This document shows, piece by piece, positions 28,316 through 38,284 of a stretch of 64,000 nucleotides of DNA. Made by a program: the position numbers and the translations under genes. Origin of the DNA: Halomonas sp. UBA3074 (GTDB taxonomy: Bacteria > Pseudomonadota > Gammaproteobacteria > Pseudomonadales > Halomonadaceae); assembly GCF_002366715.1 (NCBI RefSeq), contig NZ_DFBS01000008.1:133019-197018 (forward strand), read 5' to 3'. Below the pieces are notes generated by a model. That model did no database searches. It saw nothing but the letters and a program-made list of their open reading frames with translations, and had not been told where the DNA came from. Positions within the stretch are counted from its first letter, which is position 1, and every line of letters begins with the position of its first letter.

Positions 28316-29034
28316 GCCAACTTGCCAGCCACTCCCCTACTCGTTACGCCTTTAAAGGTGTGCGTGAAGCGATTCCGCTGCTGGGCGGCTACATTCCGGT
28401 CTCGCTGTCGTTTGGGCTGGTGGCCACCCAGGCAGGCTTTAGCATGTGGGAAGCGGCGGCGATTTCAGCGCTAATTTACGCCGGTGCTTCGCAGTTTCTG
28501 TTTGTTGGCATGGTCGCGGCTGGCTCGCCACTCTGGCTGGTGGTCGCGATGACACTGCTGATTAACGTGCGCCATGTGGTGTATGGCCCGAATCTGGCGG
28601 CGTTGTTACCGCGCAGCCGCCACTGGCCCTGGCTGATGCATGGCCTGACCGACCAGGTATTTGCCCTTGCGTTGACGCGCCTGCCACAGCTCGCGGCGCC
28701 TGAGCGATTCGGCTGGTTCGTGGGTGCTTCACTGCTAGCATGGGGCGTCTGGATCGTCGGCACCATGGTTGGCGCCACGGCGGGTGAAACGTTAACCGCC
28801 CGCTGGCCACTGCTCGGGGAGGTAATGCCCTTCGCCCTTCCCGCACTGTTTCTGACCATGGTCGCGCCGCGCTTTACCGACAAACGCTGGGCACTGGCGC
28901 TGAGCTGCACCATTTTTGCCGCGTTGATGTTGACCCTCTATGGCTGGAGCAACGTGGCCATTCCGCTGGCAGCCGCCTGCGGCGCGATCTGTTTCTATAT
29001 GGTCAAGTTTCAATCAGGGAGGAACCCGCCATGA
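28312..29034 (+). CDS. azlC: AzlC-family branched-chain amino-acid exporter subunit
   Basis: A 240-residue membrane protein with the AzlC signatures PVSLSFGLVATQAGFS and ALIYAGASQFLFVGM. With the small AzlD subunit it exports branched-chain amino acids or analogues. It is translationally coupled on both sides by 4-bp overlaps. Confidence 0.9.
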   Translation: MSQLASHSPTRYAFKGVREAIPLLGGYIPVSLSFGLVATQAGFSMWEAAAISALIYAGASQFLFVGMVAAGSPLWLVVAMTLLINVRHVVYGPNLAALLPRSRHWPWLMHGLTDQVFALALTRLPQLAAPERFGWFVGASLLAWGVWIVGTMVGATAGETLTARWPLLGEVMPFALPALFLTMVAPRFTDKRWALALSCTIFAALMLTLYGWSNVAIPLAAACGAICFYMVKFQSGRNPP

Positions 29035-29363
29035 ACAGCGCACTCTGGCTTGCCGTGGTGGCCTCAGCGTTGGGCACGCTATTGATGCGGGTCATACCGT
29101 TTTTATGGATGCAGCGCCGGTTAAACAGCGCGAGCGGGATTAATAACATGCCCCAGTGGCTGGGCATTCTCGGTCCGCTGATGATTGCAGCCGTATTGGG
29201 CGTTTCGCTTATGCCGGTCAACCCAAGCGCGACGTCGTGGGTCGCAACGGTCATTGGGCTTTCCGTCACGCTGCTGGTGTGGTGGAAATTACGCTCGTTG
29301 GGCTGGCCGGTAGCCGCTGGGGTTGCGGTGTTTGGCTTGGTGCAGATAGCCGCCTACATTTGA
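29031..29363 (+). CDS. azlD: AzlD-family exporter subunit
   Basis: A 110-residue membrane protein with about four hydrophobic segments, including TLLMRVIPFLWMQRR. It overlaps azlC by 4 bp. Size and position identify the small subunit of the AzlCD exporter. Its stop codon touches the Fur-like box of the next operon. Confidence 0.88.
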   Translation: MNSALWLAVVASALGTLLMRVIPFLWMQRRLNSASGINNMPQWLGILGPLMIAAVLGVSLMPVNPSATSWVATVIGLSVTLLVWWKLRSLGWPVAAGVAVFGLVQIAAYI

Positions 29364-29380
29364 TAATGCTTTGCATTATC
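29362..29380 (+). promoter_or_regulatory. Fur box upstream of the siderophore transport operon
   Basis: GATAATGCTTTGCATTATC is an 8-3-8 palindrome matching the Fur consensus GATAATGATAATCATTATC at 15 of 19 positions. It lies 53 bp before the binding-protein start. Confidence 0.85.
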
Positions 29381-29433
29381 TTTTACCTCATGCCATCATT
29401 CTGCTTTTAGACTTCTACCAGCCAGTGGCATGT

Positions 29434-30411
29434 ATGCAAACCGCACACTTTCATCGCTGTCAGGATTGGATACGTGTGTTGCTAATAGCCACCGCGGCGC
29501 TCTTTCCAATTTTCGCCCCCGCCACCCCGCTACACGCCTCAACTGAATTGCCACGCATCGTTACGCTTTACCAGGGAGCAACTGACAGCGCTATTGCCCT
29601 GGGGCTGACGCCGATCGGCGTGGTCGATTCCTGGCTTGAAAAGCCCATGTATCGCTACCTGCGTGAATCCCTGGCTAGCGTTGAGCACGTGGGGCTGGAA
29701 ACGCAGCCCAATTTGGAAAACATTGCTTGGCTCAATCCCGACCTGGTCATCGCCAGCGATTTCCGCCACGCCAGCATCGCACCGCTACTCAACGCAATTG
29801 CGCCCACGGTGTCAGCGCCGACGGTGTTTAATTTCAAAACCACGCTCACGATGGTAGCCGATGCCACTGGCCGCCAAGCAGAGGCGAGTGAGCTCCTGCA
29901 GCGTTGGGAGGAACGAACCGACAATTTTAGCCAGCAGATTGCCACCAAGTTAGGCAGTGACTGGCCACAAAAAGTGGCCGTGGTGCGTTTTAAAAGTGAT
30001 CACGTGCGTATTTATACCCGTGGTTTTGCGGGCTCGATATTAACCGAGCTGGGCTTTGCGCAGCCAGAGAATCTGCCCACTCAAAGCTGGGGCATGAAGC
30101 TCACCAGCACTGAAAACATTCCTGTATTAGAGGCCGATGTCCTGTTTATCCTGCTGGAGCCTGATGACCCCGCTATTGCAGATAATTATCAGCACTGGCA
30201 GGCACACCCGCTTTGGCAGCAGCTCTCGGCCGTGCAACACGGGCGTGTATTCGAGGTCGACCCGGTCAGTTGGATGATGGGCGGCGGCATCTTGGCGGCC
30301 AATGCCATGCTGGATGACCTTTATACGCACTACGATCTCGTCACGCGCGCCGCATCGCCGTTGCACGAGTGCCGAGATGCTTCAATTAATGCGGAGCAAA
30401 CCGGATGCTGA
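29434..30411 (+). CDS. Iron-siderophore ABC transporter binding protein
   Basis: A 325-residue FepB/FhuD-type binding protein. A signal peptide (WIRVLLIATAALFPIFA) precedes two lobes, with IALGLTPIGVVDSW, NLENIAWLNPDLVIASDF and the C-terminal LEADVLFILLEPDD. ATG 29434 is preferred: an upstream TTG in frame falls inside the Fur box. It overlaps the first permease gene by 7 bp. Confidence 0.88.
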   Translation: MQTAHFHRCQDWIRVLLIATAALFPIFAPATPLHASTELPRIVTLYQGATDSAIALGLTPIGVVDSWLEKPMYRYLRESLASVEHVGLETQPNLENIAWLNPDLVIASDFRHASIAPLLNAIAPTVSAPTVFNFKTTLTMVADATGRQAEASELLQRWEERTDNFSQQIATKLGSDWPQKVAVVRFKSDHVRIYTRGFAGSILTELGFAQPENLPTQSWGMKLTSTENIPVLEADVLFILLEPDDPAIADNYQHWQAHPLWQQLSAVQHGRVFEVDPVSWMMGGGILAANAMLDDLYTHYDLVTRAASPLHECRDASINAEQTGC

Positions 30412-31424
30412 CCCGCCCTTCTATAAAGAGCACGCCTGCCAAAAGCGTTGGTTTGTTGCTGGCTGGTTTAGCAGCCGTCGGCGCTTTTATTGCCAGTGTG
30501 ATGCTGGGCAGTACTGACATTGCCTGGCCTTCCTTATGGGCGGCGCTTAACCATTACGACCCCAGCCAAGTAGCCCATATCATCCTGTTCACCGAGCGCC
30601 TTCCCCGTGCGGTGATTGCCGCGCTGGTCGGTGCCAGCTTGGCCATGGCGGGGGTATTGATGCAAACCATGACACGTAATCCGCTGGCATCCCCAGGCAT
30701 TTTAGGCCTCAACGCCGGGGCGATGTTTTTTGTCGTCGTCGCCGTGTCGCTGCTGCCACTACATACCCCTGCCCACTACGTGTGGGCAGCTCTGCTGGGG
30801 GCTTTCGTGGCTGCCTTTTTGGTGGTGCTACTCAGCCGTGGTCGGCACGGTGAGCTCTCCCCGCTGCGCGTCGTTCTTGCCGGGGTGGCGGTAACGGCAA
30901 TGTTTATATCGTTTAGCCAAGGGTTATTGGTGATCGATCAACAAAACTTCGAAAGCGTACTCTACTGGCTGGCTGGCTCGGTATCCGGGCGCGAACTTTC
31001 TCTGGTCGTGCCCTTATTGCCCCTCTTTGGCGGCGCACTGCTACTCAGTGCACTGCTTGTACGCCACGCCAATGCGCTGCTGCTTGGCGATGAGATGGTG
31101 ACCGGGCTGGGTATGCAGGCCACCACCATCAAACTGCTACTCGGATTAGTGGTGATTGTATTGGCGGGCGGCGCGGTGGCACTGGCAGGCATGATTGGGT
31201 TCGTGGGACTGATTGTGCCGCATATGGCACGGGGGATATTTGGCATCGACCACCGCTGGCTGCTGCCCGCCAGCGCTCTGCTGGGTGCCTGCTTACTACT
31301 CCTGGCCGATGTGGCCTCGCGCCTGTTAATGCCCCCTCAGGAGATACCGGTCGGGGTCATGACAGCGCTGATCGGCACGCCCTTTTTTATCTATCTAGCG
31401 CGACGCAAGATGGCTAGCCAATGA
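30405..31424 (+). CDS. FecCD-family iron-siderophore permease 1
   Basis: A 339-residue permease with about nine transmembrane segments. It carries the FecCD signatures LPRAVIAALVGASLAMAGVL, TRNPLASPGILGLNAGA and MIGFVGLIVPHMARG. It overlaps both neighbours, indicating translational coupling. Confidence 0.92.
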   Translation: MLTRPSIKSTPAKSVGLLLAGLAAVGAFIASVMLGSTDIAWPSLWAALNHYDPSQVAHIILFTERLPRAVIAALVGASLAMAGVLMQTMTRNPLASPGILGLNAGAMFFVVVAVSLLPLHTPAHYVWAALLGAFVAAFLVVLLSRGRHGELSPLRVVLAGVAVTAMFISFSQGLLVIDQQNFESVLYWLAGSVSGRELSLVVPLLPLFGGALLLSALLVRHANALLLGDEMVTGLGMQATTIKLLLGLVVIVLAGGAVALAGMIGFVGLIVPHMARGIFGIDHRWLLPASALLGACLLLLADVASRLLMPPQEIPVGVMTALIGTPFFIYLARRKMASQ

Positions 31425-32470
31425 CGCAATCATCAACGCTTACCCATGAAAGCGGGGCTAACAATGAAAGTAACCGCTTACTGCACAGCCTTTGGCTATT
31501 GAGCCTGTTGTTAGCAGCAAGCGCGGGGCTCTCGCTCTGCTTGGGTAGTTTTCCCACCCAGCCGCTTCAGGTGTTGAGTGCGCTGACAGCGCCCGCCCAT
31601 AGCGATATCGCTTTTATCATTTGGCAGCTACGCCTGCCCCGTATTGTGCTGGCGATACTGGTCGGGGCTGCCCTGGCGATGGCGGGCGCCATTTTGCAAA
31701 GCATTGTGCGCAATCCGCTGGCATCGCCGGATGTAGTCGGCATTACCAGCGGTGCCGCGCTGGCGGCGGTGCTGTATCTGACGCTCTTGAGCACATCTTT
31801 AAGCACGTTATTGAGCATTCACTGGCTGCCCGCGGCGGCCATGCTGGGCGCACTGGTGTCCGCCTTGCTGGTCGCTAGTCTTGCGTGGAAAAACGGCATC
31901 AGCCCATCGCGCGTGGTACTGGTCGGTGTTGGCCTTGCCGCTGCCATGGGCGCAGGCACGACGTTGATGATCGTGATCAGCGAGGATTCGGCGGCCATGA
32001 CCGCCTACGTATGGCTCACCGGCAGCCTGTATGCTGCACAGTGGGGGGATGTGATGGGCTTGCTGCCTTGGCTGTTGGCGGCGACCCCCGTTGTGCTTGC
32101 CTTGTCCCGGCATGCCGATGCCATGGCATTAGGCGATCAAGTGGCGGAAGGGCTTGGGGTGCCTATTCTGCGTAGCCGAATGATACTACTGGGCTGTAGC
32201 GTAGTGCTGGCAGGCGCCGCCGTCGCCTTTGCCGGTGGCTTGAGTTTTGTGGGGTTAATCGCGCCCCATCTGGCGGCCAAGCTGGTGGGGCGAAACCTGG
32301 CGCGTTTAGTGCCCGTTTCTGCGCTGGTAGGGGCATTGATCGTCGTTAACGCGGACCTGCTCGGGCGAGTGGCCTTTTTACCCAAAGACCTACCGGCGGG
32401 TATTTTCGTTGCCGGGATTGGCGCGCCCTTCTTCGTTTACCTGCTACATCGATCGCGCGGCCGCGTTTAA
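31421..32470 (+). CDS. FecCD-family iron-siderophore permease 2
   Basis: A 349-residue permease paralogous to the preceding one: LPRIVLAILVGAALAMAGAI, VRNPLASPDVVGITSGAAL and LSFVGLIAPHLAAKLVG. The two probably form the membrane heterodimer. The matching ATPase lies beyond the receptor gene at 34.9 kb rather than directly downstream. Confidence 0.92.
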   Translation: MTQSSTLTHESGANNESNRLLHSLWLLSLLLAASAGLSLCLGSFPTQPLQVLSALTAPAHSDIAFIIWQLRLPRIVLAILVGAALAMAGAILQSIVRNPLASPDVVGITSGAALAAVLYLTLLSTSLSTLLSIHWLPAAAMLGALVSALLVASLAWKNGISPSRVVLVGVGLAAAMGAGTTLMIVISEDSAAMTAYVWLTGSLYAAQWGDVMGLLPWLLAATPVVLALSRHADAMALGDQVAEGLGVPILRSRMILLGCSVVLAGAAVAFAGGLSFVGLIAPHLAAKLVGRNLARLVPVSALVGALIVVNADLLGRVAFLPKDLPAGIFVAGIGAPFFVYLLHRSRGRV

Positions 32471-32482
32471 AGCCTACCTCAG

Positions 32483-32507
32483 AAAAAACGGCGCCCCAAG
32501 GGCGCCG
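32483..32507 (-). terminator. Terminator between permease and receptor genes
   Basis: An 8-bp GC stem (CGGCGCCC/GGGCGCCG) with a 3-nt loop is flanked on its left by six A, so a T run follows it on the minus strand. It ends the TonB receptor transcript. Confidence 0.85.
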
Positions 32508-32537
32508 AATACAGCTTACGAGCATTGTTACGACTGT

Positions 32538-34676
32538 TTAAAAATCCAACTGGTACCCGAGCGTAAAGGTACGGCCCCGCCCGGTGAAGTAGTACTCGTC
32601 GCTGATGCGCGCGGCCTGCGAGTAATAAGTAATATAATCTTCATCGGTGAGGTTTTCGATGCCCACGGATACCCTACCGGTAGGCAGGCGGTAGGCAAGC
32701 GAAGCATCCACCAAGCCGTATCCGTCAAAATCAAGCTCAGAATCGTCGACGCTACGATCAAAATAATAGCTGCCCTGTAGGCGGGTTGAAACACGCTCAT
32801 TCCAAGCCGCACTCCAGCCCAGCTTGAGCGTGTCGGGCGCGATATTAATCCCGGTCAGTTTGGTATCCACACTACCATCGCCATCTTGATCCGACTTACC
32901 CTCGGTATGAGCGTACGAGAGCGACAGGTCATGCTTGTCGGCGACCTGCATGTCGCCGGTAATCTCGACACCCTGGATCTCGGTTTTCTCCCGGCTACCG
33001 ACCCAGGAGCCATTCTGCTCGGTAAGCCGCTGGCCGTAATCGGAGTTGGATTCGTAATAGCTGATCTCTAACCCATAATCATCCCAATCAAAACGCGCGC
33101 CGATTTCCCGGTTATCAGTCACGATGGGTTGAAGCTGTAGCAAGGTATCCACATCCTGGCCCGGCGTACCGATCCCACGCAGTACCCTGCCCACGTCAGG
33201 CATACCGAAACCTTCCGAGTAGCTGGCATACAGCTGCGCCCAGTCAGTCGCTTGGTAGGTAACGCCTGCGTTATAGAGCGTTTCATTGAAGCTGGGGTTG
33301 CCACTATCGACGGTGACGTTGTCTTGAGTGATATTGCTGCGGTCGATGGTTTGAAAAGTATCCACCTCCAGCTCGGCGTGCTCATGACGCACACCGGCGT
33401 GTAGCGTCAGCGGTTCGGCTAGCTTGAATTGCCCCTGCAGAAAGGGCGCCAAGTTCCGATAGCGGCTTTCCGGCACATAGGTTCGCCCGGTCTGAACCAG
33501 CATCTGGCTTGTCTCATCATCCAGCACGTCCAGGCCCACCGTGACCCCTAACCGATCATCCAGCATGCCATCGCGGTTCAAGGTGAATTTGGCACCGCGT
33601 TTGTCAGACTCATTGCGTGTCTGATCGTATTGGGTATTTCCCGCACTATCCACATAGGGGAAAAACGGCGTGGTAGCAAAGCGTGCGCGAAAGCGCTGCT
33701 GATACACCTGGGCATCCAACGTATTGCCATACCAATCGGCGTGGGAGTAGGCAAGCCGCGCCGAGGTCACTTCGTTAAAGCCAGGCTCACCGTCACGGTT
33801 GCCACGGCGCGCCGTGGTGGGCACACCTGCGGCGCGATCCCCTGGCACCGGCACGTAATCATTGCCCTCTTCCAACTCGAAGTGGTTAAGCGAGGCTTCG
33901 ATTTGCTGATTGTCGTCGATCCAGTAGCCAAGTTTACCGAACAGGTCATAGCTCTCTGAATTTTGCAGCTCACCGGGGTAAGCAATACCGACGATTTCAT
34001 CATTACCATCGTAAAAGACGCCGCGCTCCTGGCGGGTAGCCGCAGCCACGAAATCCCAGTCGCCCTGCTGGCCACTAATGCGGTAATCCAGCTTGTTGCC
34101 TAACCCACCCGATTGGAAATCATCGTCCGTGGTCAGGCTGATGCCAGCGTGCTGACTGATACCACCACCTTCAGCACGCCGTGTGACGAAGTTAATCAGG
34201 CCCCCGGTGGCACCCAAACCGTGCTCCGCACTGGCACCATGAATGACTTCAATGCGCTCGACCATGGAAAGGTCAATGGTATAGCTATCCCGTGAGCTAT
34301 CGCGCAGTGGGTTGGATTGGGGAACACCGTCGATAAGAAACAGGGCATCGCGGCCACGCAGCGTTTCACCGGCGTTAGAGAGTTTCTGGCGGCTGGGTGA
34401 ATAAGAAGGAATCAAATTGCTCAGCACTTGGCCGGGATCATCGCTAATAGCCAGCTGCTGCTCGATCTCTTCACGTGTGATGACGGTCACCCGTTGCGGT
34501 GTTTGGCCCTCTTCACTGCGGCTACGGGTGGCGGTGACCACCATGGTGGCATTGGCGTCGCTGGTAGCATTTTGCGCCTCGTTGATACCCGACGCTTGCC
34601 CCTGGGCTTGGGTAGCCGCCACTAGGCCAGCGAGCGTCAACGTGGGCCAAAACACCTGACTTTTTTTCACATACAT
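32538..34676 (-). CDS. TonB-dependent outer-membrane siderophore receptor (FepA/CirA type)
   Basis: A 712-residue receptor. The N-terminal ~27 residues are a signal peptide (TLAGLVAATQAQGQA), followed by a TonB-box-like TMVVTATRSRSEE. The plug domain has TLRGRDALFLIDGVPQSNP and RIEVIHGASAEHGLGATGG. A long beta-barrel ends in a terminal aromatic-type strand (FTLGYQLDF). It is flanked by siderophore ABC genes, with a Fur-like box upstream. Confidence 0.92.
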   Translation of the reverse strand: MYVKKSQVFWPTLTLAGLVAATQAQGQASGINEAQNATSDANATMVVTATRSRSEEGQTPQRVTVITREEIEQQLAISDDPGQVLSNLIPSYSPSRQKLSNAGETLRGRDALFLIDGVPQSNPLRDSSRDSYTIDLSMVERIEVIHGASAEHGLGATGGLINFVTRRAEGGGISQHAGISLTTDDDFQSGGLGNKLDYRISGQQGDWDFVAAATRQERGVFYDGNDEIVGIAYPGELQNSESYDLFGKLGYWIDDNQQIEASLNHFELEEGNDYVPVPGDRAAGVPTTARRGNRDGEPGFNEVTSARLAYSHADWYGNTLDAQVYQQRFRARFATTPFFPYVDSAGNTQYDQTRNESDKRGAKFTLNRDGMLDDRLGVTVGLDVLDDETSQMLVQTGRTYVPESRYRNLAPFLQGQFKLAEPLTLHAGVRHEHAELEVDTFQTIDRSNITQDNVTVDSGNPSFNETLYNAGVTYQATDWAQLYASYSEGFGMPDVGRVLRGIGTPGQDVDTLLQLQPIVTDNREIGARFDWDDYGLEISYYESNSDYGQRLTEQNGSWVGSREKTEIQGVEITGDMQVADKHDLSLSYAHTEGKSDQDGDGSVDTKLTGINIAPDTLKLGWSAAWNERVSTRLQGSYYFDRSVDDSELDFDGYGLVDASLAYRLPTGRVSVGIENLTDEDYITYYSQAARISDEYYFTGRGRTFTLGYQLDF

Positions 34677-34732
34677 CTTCTTTTTATCCCCCTGCTTGTG
34701 AGTGAATGATCCCTTTAAATAGTAATGCGCAT

Positions 34733-34751
34733 CTAAATGATAACTATTATA
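34733..34751. promoter_or_regulatory. Fur-box-like site upstream of receptor 1
   Basis: CTAAATGATAACTATTATA matches the 19-bp Fur consensus at 13 positions, 57 bp before the receptor start codon. Confidence 0.6.
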
Positions 34752-34867
34752 TTATGAGGATAAAAACCGTTAGCGTCTACCCAACGCGAACAGCCCGTTC
34801 GATAAAGTGGATGCGCTTGGCTGCCTGAAGACAGTGAGGGATGCCTAATTAGCGACTACCGACAATT

Positions 34868-34886
34868 GAAAATGAGAATATGTTTA
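34868..34886. promoter_or_regulatory. Fur-box-like site upstream of the siderophore ATPase gene
   Basis: GAAAATGAGAATATGTTTA matches the Fur consensus at 12 of 19 positions. It would overlap an alternative ATG at 34880, which supports the downstream start at 34925. Confidence 0.5.
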
Positions 34887-34924
34887 CTTATGGTGCTAGC
34901 TCTTTCGACCAATCAAGCGGGTTC

Positions 34925-35779
34925 ATGATGAAACACCCTTCCCCTCGACCACCTCGCTTGCAGGGAGCATCACTCCGTGCGGGCTATGACGCTCGCCGGG
35001 TGCTGGATGGCGTGGATATCACTATCGCCGAAGGCAATCTCACCGTGCTGTTGGGGCCCAACGGCAGTGGCAAGTCGACACTGCTAAAAACCCTTGCCCG
35101 TACCCTTACGCCAAGCGCCGGGCACGTTTATCTGGATGGCCAGGATATTCACCGCAGCAACACACGCGAGGTCGCCAAACGCCTGGGGTTGCTGCCCCAA
35201 GGGCCTGTCGCGCCGGAAGGGCTGAGCGTAAAACAGTTAGTAGGCATGGGCCGCTTTCCGCACCAGGGCTTGTGGCAGAAGAACGCCCAGCAGGATGCCG
35301 AGGCCATTCGTGAAGCCATGGCGTTTACCAATGTGACGGAATTCGCCGACCGCAACGTCGATGCCCTTTCCGGCGGGCAACGCCAGCGCTGCTGGATCGC
35401 CATGGTGCTGGCGCAACAAACCGACTTAATCCTGCTCGACGAACCCACGACCTTTTTGGATCTCAAGGTGCAGGTTGATTTGCTAGCACTACTCTCACGC
35501 CTGGCCCACGAGCACGGTCGCACCCTGCTCTTAGTGCTCCACGATTTGAACCTGGCCGCCGCTTACGCTGACCATTTAGTGATGATGCGCGATGGCCATA
35601 TCGTCACCAGCGGCCCACCTAGCGACGTATTTACCGCAGCCAACCTCAAGCGCGTTTTTGACCTGGATGCCCACGTGATCCACGACCCTGAAAACGGTAG
35701 CCCTATTTGTGTGCCACGGAAACTGCACCCAGCCGCCCCTGAGTCAGAAACGCTTATTCAGCAGCGCTGTGCGCTATAA
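34925..35779 (+). CDS. Iron-siderophore ABC transporter ATPase (FepC/FhuC type)
   Basis: A 284-residue ATPase with Walker A GPNGSGKSTLLKTLARTL, signature LSGGQRQRCWIAMVLAQ, Walker B LILLDEPTTFLD and the LLLVLHDLNLAAAYADHLV H-loop region. Start 34925 is preferred over 34880 because the latter lies inside a Fur-like site. It is transcribed apart from the permeases but completes the same importer. Confidence 0.9.
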   Translation: MMKHPSPRPPRLQGASLRAGYDARRVLDGVDITIAEGNLTVLLGPNGSGKSTLLKTLARTLTPSAGHVYLDGQDIHRSNTREVAKRLGLLPQGPVAPEGLSVKQLVGMGRFPHQGLWQKNAQQDAEAIREAMAFTNVTEFADRNVDALSGGQRQRCWIAMVLAQQTDLILLDEPTTFLDLKVQVDLLALLSRLAHEHGRTLLLVLHDLNLAAAYADHLVMMRDGHIVTSGPPSDVFTAANLKRVFDLDAHVIHDPENGSPICVPRKLHPAAPESETLIQQRCAL

Positions 35780-35810
35780 GCAAATGTTTGTGATTTTACT
35801 GCATGCATAA

Positions 35811-35838
35811 AAAAGCCCGGCGAGTCGCCGGGCCTTTT
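35811..35838. terminator. Bidirectional terminator
   Basis: An 8-bp GC stem (GCCCGGCG/CGCCGGGC) with a 3-nt loop has six A on its left and TTTT on its right. It serves the converging ATPase and receptor genes. Confidence 0.9.
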
Positions 35839-35852
35839 AGAGCAATAAAACC

Positions 35853-37976
35853 TTACCACTTATATTTCAAGCTGCCGACAACGCTACGGGAAGCGCCGTA
35901 ATAGCAGTAAAAGTCGCAGCCACTCACATACTCTTCGTCGGTGATGTTGTTGACGTTGACCTGCGCGGTCCAGCTGTCGTTGATATCGTAGCTGGCCATA
36001 GCATCATATAACGTAGCGGAAGGCACATCGCGGCTGATAGCGCTGTCAGCGCTGGGCACGGTTTCACCCATATAGCGCACACCGGCTCCAACTGAAAGTC
36101 CAGGTGCAGTACTGGCAAGGTCATAATCAACCCATGCTGATGCCATATGATAAGGCACAAACGGCGCACGCTCATCCTGTACTGTATCGCTCACATCGTA
36201 GCTTGCATCGGTGTAGGTATAAGCAGCCGTCAGCTTTAGGTTATCCGTTAAGTAGCCCACCCCTTCAACTTCTACACCTTGTGAACGCCGCTCACCGACT
36301 TGCTCCTGCACCGGCGCGCCAGTGGAGATCAGTGTGTTGTCTTCTTCAATATCAAACGCGGCGACTGTTAGATAGCCATCAAAATTCTGCGGCGTAATTT
36401 TCAAACCCGCTTCTAGTTGCTGACCTTCAAGTGGTTTGTAGCTAGCGCCATCCGGCCCGAGACCCGCAACGGGCGTAAACGACTCGCTGTAGCTTAGGTA
36501 GGGTGAGACGCCATTATCACCCAAGTACATCACACCTGCAGTCAGTGAAAGCTGTTCTTCATCGTAGCCTTCGCTGGAGCGACCTGTGCTATCAGCAAAA
36601 TCGTCGCTACTGTCAACGGTGTCATAGCGAGCGCCTGCCAGGAAAATCCACTTATCTGCTAAGCGCAGTTGATCCTGAACGTATACACCAAACTGGCGGC
36701 TCTCAAGATCATGCTGGGTAGGATCCCCTGTATCAGGCGCCACGAAAGCGCTGTAGTCTGGATTGAAGAGATCAACCGTATCTACATTGGCAAAAAAGCT
36801 AGAACCATTGCCTAAGGTACGAAAGCTATCGCGGTTAACGTAATCCAAGTTCAGCTCTTGATAACCCGCTCCAAGCAGCAGAGTGTTTTCAGTATTCTCA
36901 GTGTAGGTACGCGCGATAAAACGGTTATCGATATTAAAGGCATCGTAGTTGCCATCTCGATCTATTACACCACGTGAAATACTGCGTGGCGGAGTAACAA
37001 ATGAGTTGGGATAGACACTTCTCAGATCCAGGTCGAGATGACTATAGCGCGCGTTCTGTTGAAATTCCCAAGTGTCGTTCAAGCGATGCTCTAGCTCATA
37101 GCCTAGCGAGTATTGTCGCTGATCAACATGATCGTAATCCGGCTGGCCTAAATTCGTATCACGATCAATCTTACCAAAAGGTGTATCGTTCAATGTACCA
37201 AACGCAGGAAAGAACCCAGTCGTAGGTACGCCTTCATCTCGTTGTACGCTGGCAAGGAACGTCACTGTTGTATCGTCAGACAAATCTACCGCCAAACTAG
37301 GCGCAAAGTAGTAGCGCTCTTTCTCGCTACCCTCTAATTCGCCCTCGCCATCGCGGTAAAGCCCCACCATGCGGTAGCGAACGTCTTCGCGTTCTGCAAC
37401 AGGGCCGGACACATCAATTGCTACCTGGCGATGATCCTGATTGCCAGCTTCAATCTCTAATGTGCCTTGCGGTTCGCTGGTCGGGCGCTTGCTGATCGCG
37501 TTGATCACACCGCCAGGAGGCGCCTCACCATAGAGAATCGAAGCAGGGCCCTTCAATAAATCAACGCGTTCAAAACCAAAAGGCTCGCTCATCCACCAGA
37601 AATAGCCCCCCGTACGAAAGAGCCGTAAACCGTCTTGGTAGGTAGCATTTTCAGCACTGAAGCCCCGCAGAAAAAACCAATCTGCATTATTGTCATCACC
37701 ATATGGCTGAGACACTACACCAGAGCGGTATTGAAACGTTTCGTCATAGGTATTAACTGCACGCGTTTCCAAGTCTTCAGCACTAACAGTCGAGATGGCT
37801 CGGGGCGTTTCTACTTCGGGGGTCGCTACTTTCAAGGCAGTAGCGGTCACGATAGTGGTGCCAGTATCGACTGTTTCTTGAGCATAGGCAGATGCACAAA
37901 GGAGCACCGCGGTAACGGGAATTAGCGCGGAAATCGAGCGCGCCAAGGGGCGACGAGCAAACGGCAGACGAGGCAT
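35853..37976 (-). CDS. TonB-dependent siderophore receptor (FhuA/FpvA type)
   Basis: A 707-residue receptor. The signal peptide (ISALIPVTAVLLCASAYAQ) precedes a plug domain with DWFFLRGFSAENATYQDGLR and RVDLLKGPASILYGEAPPGG, the latter typical of hydroxamate-type siderophore receptors. The barrel ends with VVGSLKYKW, a canonical terminal aromatic. It has a Fur-like box upstream. It differs in type from receptor 1, so the cell probably takes up at least two ferric chelates through this locus. Confidence 0.92.
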   Translation of the reverse strand: MPRLPFARRPLARSISALIPVTAVLLCASAYAQETVDTGTTIVTATALKVATPEVETPRAISTVSAEDLETRAVNTYDETFQYRSGVVSQPYGDDNNADWFFLRGFSAENATYQDGLRLFRTGGYFWWMSEPFGFERVDLLKGPASILYGEAPPGGVINAISKRPTSEPQGTLEIEAGNQDHRQVAIDVSGPVAEREDVRYRMVGLYRDGEGELEGSEKERYYFAPSLAVDLSDDTTVTFLASVQRDEGVPTTGFFPAFGTLNDTPFGKIDRDTNLGQPDYDHVDQRQYSLGYELEHRLNDTWEFQQNARYSHLDLDLRSVYPNSFVTPPRSISRGVIDRDGNYDAFNIDNRFIARTYTENTENTLLLGAGYQELNLDYVNRDSFRTLGNGSSFFANVDTVDLFNPDYSAFVAPDTGDPTQHDLESRQFGVYVQDQLRLADKWIFLAGARYDTVDSSDDFADSTGRSSEGYDEEQLSLTAGVMYLGDNGVSPYLSYSESFTPVAGLGPDGASYKPLEGQQLEAGLKITPQNFDGYLTVAAFDIEEDNTLISTGAPVQEQVGERRSQGVEVEGVGYLTDNLKLTAAYTYTDASYDVSDTVQDERAPFVPYHMASAWVDYDLASTAPGLSVGAGVRYMGETVPSADSAISRDVPSATLYDAMASYDINDSWTAQVNVNNITDEEYVSGCDFYCYYGASRSVVGSLKYKW

Positions 37977-38030
37977 GGCAGAGTCTCAGTTAGAATTAGA
38001 AGCAAGGGGCAGCAGATCAATAAGCATCAT

Positions 38031-38049
38031 GATAATCGTTGTTATTAGC
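38031..38049. promoter_or_regulatory. Fur-box-like site upstream of receptor 2
   Basis: GATAATCGTTGTTATTAGC matches the Fur consensus at 13 of 19 positions, 55 bp before the receptor ATG. Confidence 0.6.
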
Positions 38050-38284
38050 ATTCATGATAGCGTCAACGGTGGCTTCTTTTCAATGGCTCTGTTCGAGGAT
38101 TTTCAACGCTGCGTACCAGCAATGCTAAAGTACATATCCTGCCTAGATTGCCCAATGTTTTCACTCACCGAACAGCCAGACTAATCATCGGTTCGATGAT
38201 TTACTGAAATTAGTCAGTTCAATACTCAAGCCAAACGCTTGGTTAATGGAAAAGAGGTAATACGAAGCGTTAAATCGATATGTA

